This document shows, one piece after another, positions 7,548-12,090 of a stretch of DNA of 12,090 nt. How positions within the stretch are numbered: the stretch's first letter is position 1; the number at the start of each line of letters is the position of its first letter. The DNA comes from Gammaproteobacteria bacterium (GTDB taxonomy: Bacteria > Pseudomonadota > Gammaproteobacteria > Methylococcales > Methylomonadaceae): NCBI GenBank assembly GCA_024511045.1, contig JANEMG010000034.1:1-12090 (forward strand), given 5' to 3'. The notes below the pieces were generated by a model. That model saw nothing but the letters and a program-made list of their open reading frames with translations, was not told the origin of the DNA and ran no database searches. The translations under genes and the position numbers were made by a program.

Positions 7548-7663
7548 AAAATAATATTATTGAAAAAGCAATTCCGATCAACTAACAATCAGAATCTGAA
7601 AACTCCCTGAATTTCAATGTGCTGCTCAATGCAGCGCATTTGCCTGTCCCTAATGCGGCTTTC

Positions 7664-7691
7664 AGTTTATCACCTTGCCTCATCATGTCAA
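7664..7691 (-). promoter_or_regulatory. Candidate sigma70 promoter of pmoCAB
   Basis: On the minus strand TTGACA (7691-7686), a perfect -35 box, is followed after 16 nt by TAAACT (7669-7664), a 4/6 match to the -10 box. Transcription would start near 7657, leaving a leader of about 120 nt before pmoC. Sigma70-type promoters are known for pmo operons; this position is inferred from the sequence alone. Confidence 0.5.
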
Positions 7692-8127
7692 GACAAAACC
7701 CGCTTTGTTTCCCTTGCCGCCTGATTATTGCTAATAATTAATCTTTTTATAACAAATATATAGCGAAATATTCTACAGCTTCACATTTAATTTTAAACGG
7801 CTTTTTCACTGGGTATTTAATCCCTCGACTGCACTTCCAGGACTGCCTTTCCAGACCCCAGCACCTTGCACAGCAGCCAATGCCTCGCTCTAAACTAACA
7901 GCCTGTGCTGTATTTCTGGTACACTTCCGCAAGCGTCGAATGTGCTGCGCCACACCACCATTAACCCTATATTTTATATTTTAATTCAGATCCTTATATA
8001 TCCTGCCAGGCAGCGCATGACAATGCTGTAAACTGATGCTGCCGGACAATTTTCCTGCAGCGCTTCCATGCCGGCAACTTTCGACTTGCCACACTCTATT
8101 AATCAATTACGTCACTGAACAATAGTC

Positions 8128-8565
8128 ATGAAGAAATTTTTAAATTTTGTCGCCTTGATCGCTTTTTTTATCGGCCTGCTGGTTTTCATGCATAAAGTCG
8201 TCAAACCCTGGGTTATCAACGTCGCCAGCTCCGATTTGTTTCTGGAAGATGTCAGCGAGGAAGGAGGCCCGGCAGTCGATTCCCCGACGATGCTGACGCT
8301 GGCCTACGCCCACTGCAGCACCTACATAGAAAACGAACTTGCTGACGATGAGGACACCGTCATCAATTTTGCCGCCAAACCCCGCCATTCCTGGAGTCTG
8401 GGCAATTATGAGTATGTCATCAACGCCGAGTTCGAAATTACCGATGCTTCCGGCGTCAGCAAGGACAAAAAATTTGTCTGTCGCATAAAATATACCGGTG
8501 GGCCGGAGGGCAATACTTCGGATCTGGAGGAATGGTCGGTAGAAGGCATGTCTGGACTGGACTGA
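8128..8565 (+). CDS. Uncharacterised membrane-anchored protein
   Basis: I do not recognise this 145-residue protein. Seen: a basic start (MKK) and one hydrophobic segment at about 5-21, which looks like an uncleaved signal anchor. The soluble, acidic remainder would then face the periplasm, with strands such as YEYVINAEFEITDASG and KFVCRIKYTGG suggesting a small beta-rich domain. It has two Cys (near residues 64 and 118). Codon use resembles the neighbouring rapA. No strong ribosome-binding site is seen before ATG 8128. It ends 28 bp before rapA on the same strand and probably shares its transcript. Function unknown. Confidence 0.7.
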   Translation: MKKFLNFVALIAFFIGLLVFMHKVVKPWVINVASSDLFLEDVSEEGGPAVDSPTMLTLAYAHCSTYIENELADDEDTVINFAAKPRHSWSLGNYEYVINAEFEITDASGVSKDKKFVCRIKYTGGPEGNTSDLEEWSVEGMSGLD

Positions 8566-8593
8566 TTCGCCATCAACAAATCAGATTTGACCG

Positions 8594-11320
8594 ATGCACA
8601 AACCGGTTCCAGGCCAGCGCTGGATCAGCAATACCGAGCCGGAACTGGGACTGGGCATCATTGTCAACGCCGACCGGCAGCGCATCACGGTTTTCTACCC
8701 GGCAAGCGATGAAAAGCGGCTGTATGCCGCCGGCAACGCCCCCTTGACACGGGTAAAATTCGCACCCGGCGACAGCATTGAATCCGTTCACGGCTGGCGC
8801 CTGAAAGTCAGCCGCTGCATCGAGCGCAACGGCCTCGTCACCTATCGTGGCAGCACTGAATCCGAGGCGGAAAGGGAACTGGACGAAGTCGACCTGAATC
8901 ACCACCTGCAGTTCAACAAACCCCAAGTCCGGCTTTTTTCCGGCCAGCTGGACCCCGAAAACTGGTTCAGCCTGCGCTATGACACGCTGCAAATCGCACG
9001 CCGGCTGCAGAAATCACCGGCAAAAGGCCTGCTGGGAGGCCGCACCAGTCTGCTCCCGCACCAGCTGTATATCGCTCACGAAGCGGCCAATCGCCTTGCT
9101 CCCAGAATTCTTCTGGCCGATGAGGTTGGCCTGGGCAAAACCATAGAAGCCGGACTGATCATACAGCATCGACTCAGCAACGCCCTTGCCAGCCGGGTAT
9201 TGATCATCGTGCCTGCCAGCCTGCTGCACCAATGGCTGGTGGAAATGCTCAGGCGCTTCAACCTGCATTTCAGCATTTTCGACGAGCCACGCTGCCTGGA
9301 CAGCCATGCCGAGCAGCCCTTCAGCAGCGAACAGCTGATCCTTTGCAGCCAGGAATTTTTTTCCCGATACCCACACCGCCGGGAACAGGCCCTGCAGTCG
9401 GAATGGGACATGGTCATTGTCGATGAGGCGCATCATCTGCAGTGGCGGGAACAGGCGCCCAGCCCCGAATACCGGTTCGTGGAAAAGCTGGGCAAGGAGA
9501 GTCACTTTGCCCGCCTCCGGCTGCTCGATCCCGACCGCTTCTTCAGCTTCGAACGATTCCTGCAGGAAGAACGGCAGTTTCAGCCCATTGCCCAGGCGGC
9601 CAGACGCCTGCTGGCTGGCGATGCCCTGGATGCCGCCCTGCAACACTCCTTGAAAAAACTGCTGAAACCCGACAATATCGATGCCTTGCTCGATCAGATC
9701 GCTGCCGGCGGCCATGTGGAAAAAGCGCGCCAGGAACTGCTCGCCATTCTCATCGATCATCACGGCACCGGGCGCATTCTGTTTCGCAACTCCAGACAGA
9801 CTGTCGGAGGATTCCCGCAGCGGGAATTGCACAACTATCCCTTGCAGAAACCAGCAGCAAAGCCTGCCCCCAGTCTTCGCGCCGATCCCCGCAGCGCCTG
9901 GCTGTTCGACAAAATCCGGGACCTTGCTGGCGAAAAAGCGCTGCTGATCTGCAAACAGGGCGACACTGCCGTGCAACTGGCGCAGCTGTTGAAAAACCAT
10001 GCCGGCATTCAGACGGCGGTTTTCCATGAAGGCATGTCCATCATTGCCCGCGACCGGGCTGCCGCCTTTTTCGCCGATCCGGACAGCCAGGCACGGCTGC
10101 TGCTTTGCTCGGAAATCGGCAGTGAAGGCAGAAACTTTCAGTTCCTCAGGCACCTGATCCTGTTCGACCTGCCGGAAAACCCGGACCTGCTGCAGCAGCG
10201 CATTGGCCGGCTGGACCGTATCGGCCAGAAACACGTCATCCAGCTGCATGTCCCCTATATTCTGAACACGCCTCAGCATACCCTGCAGCAATGGTACGAT
10301 CGCGGCCTGAACGCCTTTCGCAGCAACTGCAGCGCAGCGCAGCGTGCCTATGAACTGCAAAAGAACCAGCTGCAGTCTTTGCTGGCGGATTACCGTCAGG
10401 CTGACATCGATGCCTTCATCATTGCAACGCGAGAACTGGTCGAAAAAATCGACCAGGAACTGCACGCGGGCCGGGACCTGCTTCTGGAACTGAATTCCTG
10501 CCGCAAGGAAATCGCGCAATCCCTGATCGGGGAAATCATCTCCCTGGAAAAAACCACCGCGCTCTGGCCCTATATGGAACGGCTCTTTGACTGTTTTGGT
10601 GTGGAAACGGAATACCATTCGCCGGACTGCCAGATCCTGCAGCCCGGCAATCATCTGCGTATCGGGCATTTTCCCGAACTCCCGGCAGACGGCATGACCA
10701 TCACCACCGACCGGCACACGGCCCTGGCGCGTGAAGACATGCAGTTTCTGACCTGGGAGCACCCACTGGTTGCTGCTGCCATGGATCTGGTGCTTTCCAG
10801 TGAAACAGGAAATGCCTGCATCAGCGTGGTTAAAAACCGGCAACTGCAAGCCGGACAATATTTACTGGAAGCACTGTTCGTCGTCGAATGCAGCGCCCCG
10901 CCGGAATTGCAGATCAACCGCTTCCTGCCTGCCACTCCCATCCGCCTGCTGGTCGACCAGCAGGGCAATGACCTGACCGAAATGATCGACCACCAGAGCC
11001 TGACTGCCATCACCCCGGCCGTGGACAGCGCCCAGTTTCAGGAATTTCTCGACAGCCAGAAGCCGCAAATCAATGCCCTGTTGAAAATCGCTGAAAAGCG
11101 TGTGGAAACGCACAAAAACAAGCTGGTCAGGAACAGCAGCCAAGTCATGGCAGACACCTTGGGCATGGAAATAAAACGCCTTCAGCACCTGCAGAAAATC
11201 AACCCCAACATCAAACCGGAAGAAATACAGCAGCTGCAGAAGATTGCCCGGACTTCCCTGGAAAACATTCAGGCAAGTCAAATCAAACTCGATGCCATCC
11301 GCCTGTTGATCATTCTCTGA
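8594..11320 (+). CDS. rapA: RNA polymerase-associated SWI2/SNF2 ATPase RapA, lacking motif III
   Basis: RapA binds RNA polymerase and uses ATP-driven translocation to recycle polymerase stalled after transcription. 908 residues, against 968 in E. coli. Seen: the RapA N-terminus (GQRWISNTEPELGLGIIV), Walker A GLGKT (Lys182), LIIVPASLLHQWLVEMLRRF, DEAH (277-280), AVFHEGMSIIARDRAAAFF, the motif V region CSEIGSEGRNFQF (about 505-517), motif VI RIGRLDRIGQ (536-545), and a C-terminus with AREDMQFLTWEHPL and NRFLPATPIRLL. Two parts are missing compared with E. coli RapA as I remember it. One is about 17 residues carrying LTATP (motif III) at the KLGKESHF junction near residues 298-301. The other is about 35 residues in the linker between the ATPase lobes. 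The reading frame is otherwise intact. The start is chosen by homology; no strong ribosome-binding site is seen. The loss of motif III makes ATPase coupling doubtful. Confidence 0.93.
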   Translation: MHKPVPGQRWISNTEPELGLGIIVNADRQRITVFYPASDEKRLYAAGNAPLTRVKFAPGDSIESVHGWRLKVSRCIERNGLVTYRGSTESEAERELDEVDLNHHLQFNKPQVRLFSGQLDPENWFSLRYDTLQIARRLQKSPAKGLLGGRTSLLPHQLYIAHEAANRLAPRILLADEVGLGKTIEAGLIIQHRLSNALASRVLIIVPASLLHQWLVEMLRRFNLHFSIFDEPRCLDSHAEQPFSSEQLILCSQEFFSRYPHRREQALQSEWDMVIVDEAHHLQWREQAPSPEYRFVEKLGKESHFARLRLLDPDRFFSFERFLQEERQFQPIAQAARRLLAGDALDAALQHSLKKLLKPDNIDALLDQIAAGGHVEKARQELLAILIDHHGTGRILFRNSRQTVGGFPQRELHNYPLQKPAAKPAPSLRADPRSAWLFDKIRDLAGEKALLICKQGDTAVQLAQLLKNHAGIQTAVFHEGMSIIARDRAAAFFADPDSQARLLLCSEIGSEGRNFQFLRHLILFDLPENPDLLQQRIGRLDRIGQKHVIQLHVPYILNTPQHTLQQWYDRGLNAFRSNCSAAQRAYELQKNQLQSLLADYRQADIDAFIIATRELVEKIDQELHAGRDLLLELNSCRKEIAQSLIGEIISLEKTTALWPYMERLFDCFGVETEYHSPDCQILQPGNHLRIGHFPELPADGMTITTDRHTALAREDMQFLTWEHPLVAAAMDLVLSSETGNACISVVKNRQLQAGQYLLEALFVVECSAPPELQINRFLPATPIRLLVDQQGNDLTEMIDHQSLTAITPAVDSAQFQEFLDSQKPQINALLKIAEKRVETHKNKLVRNSSQVMADTLGMEIKRLQHLQKINPNIKPEEIQQLQKIARTSLENIQASQIKLDAIRLLIIL

Positions 11321-11322
11321 AA
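11315..11322. repeat. Left target-site duplication of MITE copy 2
   Basis: CTCTGAAA, identical to 11466-11473 and abutting the element. It includes the rapA TGA stop codon (11318-11320). Confidence 0.85.
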
Positions 11323-11465
11323 GTAACTACTCGGGCCCTATGGGTAGTCTGTTCCGGAAGACGCCGTGAATACATCCCTGTAGGCTTGACTTTGGCATCC
11401 CTGCCAAAGACACTTCCTCCACAGACCACCCATAGGGGCTTCTTTTGCTATGGGTGAGTAGTTAC
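11323..11465. mobile_element. MITE-like element, copy 2 (143 bp)
   Basis: Second copy of the element at 3494-3637, in the same orientation. It has perfect 10-bp terminal inverted repeats, GTAACTACTC at 11323 and GAGTAGTTAC ending at 11465. It is flanked by the perfect 8-bp direct repeat CTCTGAAA (11315-11322 and 11466-11473). Inside are CCCTATGGGTAGTCTG near the left and a near-perfect inverted partner, CAGACCACCCATAGGG, near the right. Between them is the hairpin CTTTGGC (11390-11396) / GCCAAAG (11403-11409). There is no ORF. Ends beginning GTAA together with an 8-bp duplication resemble the IS66 family, so an IS66-like transposase is a possible mobiliser; this is inference. Confidence 0.88.
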
Positions 11466-11473
11466 CTCTGAAA
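11466..11473. repeat. Right target-site duplication of MITE copy 2
   Basis: CTCTGAAA, the right-hand partner of 11315-11322. Confidence 0.85.
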
Positions 11474-11561
11474 ATTGAAAAACTGGACCAAAGTACAATG
11501 GTTTTTTTTCTTCAGGAGGGATAAGTTATAACCAAAGCAGAAATTCAGGAGGAGATCACCC

Positions 11562-11825
11562 ATGTATTCGCAATCATCTGAACAAACGCATTATGAAGTC
11601 TTCGATGATCTTCCCTTGGCAGAGCATATCGAATGGAATCATCAACACGTTGAGGGATTTTATCAAACGGCATTGAATCCATTTTTTTGGATCAAATCGC
11701 AAACGAAATATTTTCCCGGCAACAAAAACCGCAGGGTTTTTGAATCACCGGAAAAGGAGGCGACATCATGGCCAGTCAATTCCAAACATCATCATCCAAT
11801 GCTGCCCGGGTGCAGCAATTCGTAG
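11562..11825 (+). CDS. Uncharacterised small protein (first of an overlapping pair)
   Basis: An unrecognised 87-residue ORF. It starts at ATG 11562 with AGGAGG about 9 nt upstream, which makes it a credible gene. The first ~65 residues look protein-like (EHIEWNHQHVEGFYQTALNP and FFWIKSQTKYFPG). The last ~20 residues (SKHHHPMLPGCSNS) overlap the next ORF in another frame and look less like a natural C-terminus. It overlaps the following ORF by 58 nt, so it may be translationally coupled, truncated, or the front half of a frameshifted gene. Confidence 0.45.
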   Translation: MYSQSSEQTHYEVFDDLPLAEHIEWNHQHVEGFYQTALNPFFWIKSQTKYFPGNKNRRVFESPEKEATSWPVNSKHHHPMLPGCSNS

Positions 11826-11974
11826 ACGCACTGAACGAAGTCTATATGAGAAAAAAAGGCTACGGCGTCTACGCCTTTCTGACCCCGATGGCAGTCATGC
11901 GTCTTTTTAACCAATTCATCGTTTTGAAAATTTCAGAGAAAGAGTTTACCAGGCCCCATATCAAACTGCTCTGA
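11768..11974 (+). CDS. Uncharacterised small protein (second of an overlapping pair)
   Basis: An unrecognised 68-residue ORF. Start ATG 11768 has a strong AAGGAGG about 7 nt upstream. The sequence is basic and partly helical (NAARVQQFVDALNEVYMRKK), followed by a mildly hydrophobic stretch (GVYAFLTPMAVMRLFNQFIV). It starts inside the end of the preceding ORF in a different frame, which suggests coupled translation. A terminator-like hairpin lies about 50 bp downstream. No family is recognised. Confidence 0.5.
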   Translation: MASQFQTSSSNAARVQQFVDALNEVYMRKKGYGVYAFLTPMAVMRLFNQFIVLKISEKEFTRPHIKLL

Positions 11975-12026
11975 AAGGCTGTCGGGCCAGACTCTACCAT
12001 CCCGTCCTGCCACTCATCTTTACACG

Positions 12027-12059
12027 CAAGAACGGCGCTGCCTGGCAACGCCGTTCTTG
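12027..12059 (+). terminator. Terminator-like hairpin after the small ORFs
   Basis: A perfect 11-bp stem CAAGAACGGCG / CGCCGTTCTTG with an 11-nt loop, about 50 bp after the stop codon at 11972-11974. The bases after the stem are only weakly T-rich, so it may be a terminator of either direction or an mRNA-stabilising hairpin. Confidence 0.6.
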
Positions 12060-12090
12060 TCCTGCCAGACGATAAATGCTAACCTAGGCC

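Larger units (their letters stand above)
7537..8127. other. Divergent regulatory region between pmoC and the 8128 gene
   Basis: This 591-bp region separates two divergent transcription units. It holds the pmo leader and the candidate pmo promoter (7664-7691). Upstream of these are an AT-rich block at about 7725-7800 that might serve as an UP-element-like or regulator-binding region, and a small palindrome CTGCC-A-GGCAG at 8003-8013. I see no convincing ORF or RNA gene. No clear promoter for the rightward genes could be picked. Confidence 0.5.

Noticed and set aside
7747..7953. 68-codon minus-strand ORF in the region upstream of pmoC
   Set aside because: Low-complexity, Cys- and Arg-rich product, no ribosome-binding site, and it lies upstream of the pmo promoter region.
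9014..10858. 614-codon open frame on the minus strand
   Set aside because: It lies fully antisense to rapA, whose protein is clearly recognisable. Its product has no known-family features and reflects the high-GC codon pattern of rapA.

Overview
This window comes from a gammaproteobacterial (type I) methanotroph. The evidence is a complete pmoCAB operon for particulate methane monooxygenase on the minus strand. All the copper ligands known from the Methylococcus capsulatus enzyme fall at the expected places, and PmoB has the family length of 414 residues. The other recognisable genes (RapA, a SYLF-domain lipid-binding protein, an autotransporter-type outer-membrane barrel, a LysM/polysaccharide deacetylase lipoprotein) also fit a Gram-negative gammaproteobacterium. 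The genus cannot be fixed by eye; PmoA looks closest to the Methylobacter/Methylomicrobium/Methylosarcina group.

Layout, left to right. 77-1858 (+): a large lipoprotein with LysM, NodB deacetylase, second LysM and TPR-like parts. 1859-2176: a convergent gap with a probable small gene remnant. 2177-3172 (-): an outer-membrane beta-barrel protein. 3173-3731: a gap with a 144-bp mobile element (copy 1). 3732-4421 (-): a secreted SYLF protein. 4462-4494: the pmo terminator. 4540-7536 (-): pmoB, pmoA and pmoC, transcribed pmoC to pmoB, each with a near-perfect Shine-Dalgarno sequence. 7537-8127: a divergent regulatory gap with a sigma70-like pmo promoter. 8128-8565 (+): an unrecognised membrane-anchored protein. 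8594-11320 (+): rapA. 11323-11465: the second copy of the mobile element. 11562-11974 (+): two small overlapping unknown ORFs. 12027-12059: a terminator-like hairpin.

The two strongest observations are these. First, the two ~144-bp copies are about 85% identical and each is flanked by its own perfect 8-bp direct repeat (TTGATAAG; CTCTGAAA). This marks them as a transposed, non-coding MITE-like family with nested hairpins. The younger-looking copy lies 2 bp past the rapA stop codon. Second, RapA keeps its Walker A, DEAH and RIGRLDRIGQ motifs, but the stretch that should carry helicase motif III (the LTATP region) is absent through a clean in-frame gap.

The pmo genes form one functional unit: PmoA, PmoB and PmoC assemble into the membrane complex that oxidises methane to methanol. 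The neighbouring genes have no evident direct link to methane oxidation. The SYLF gene starts only about 40 bp past the pmo terminator in the same direction, so it may receive readthrough transcription.
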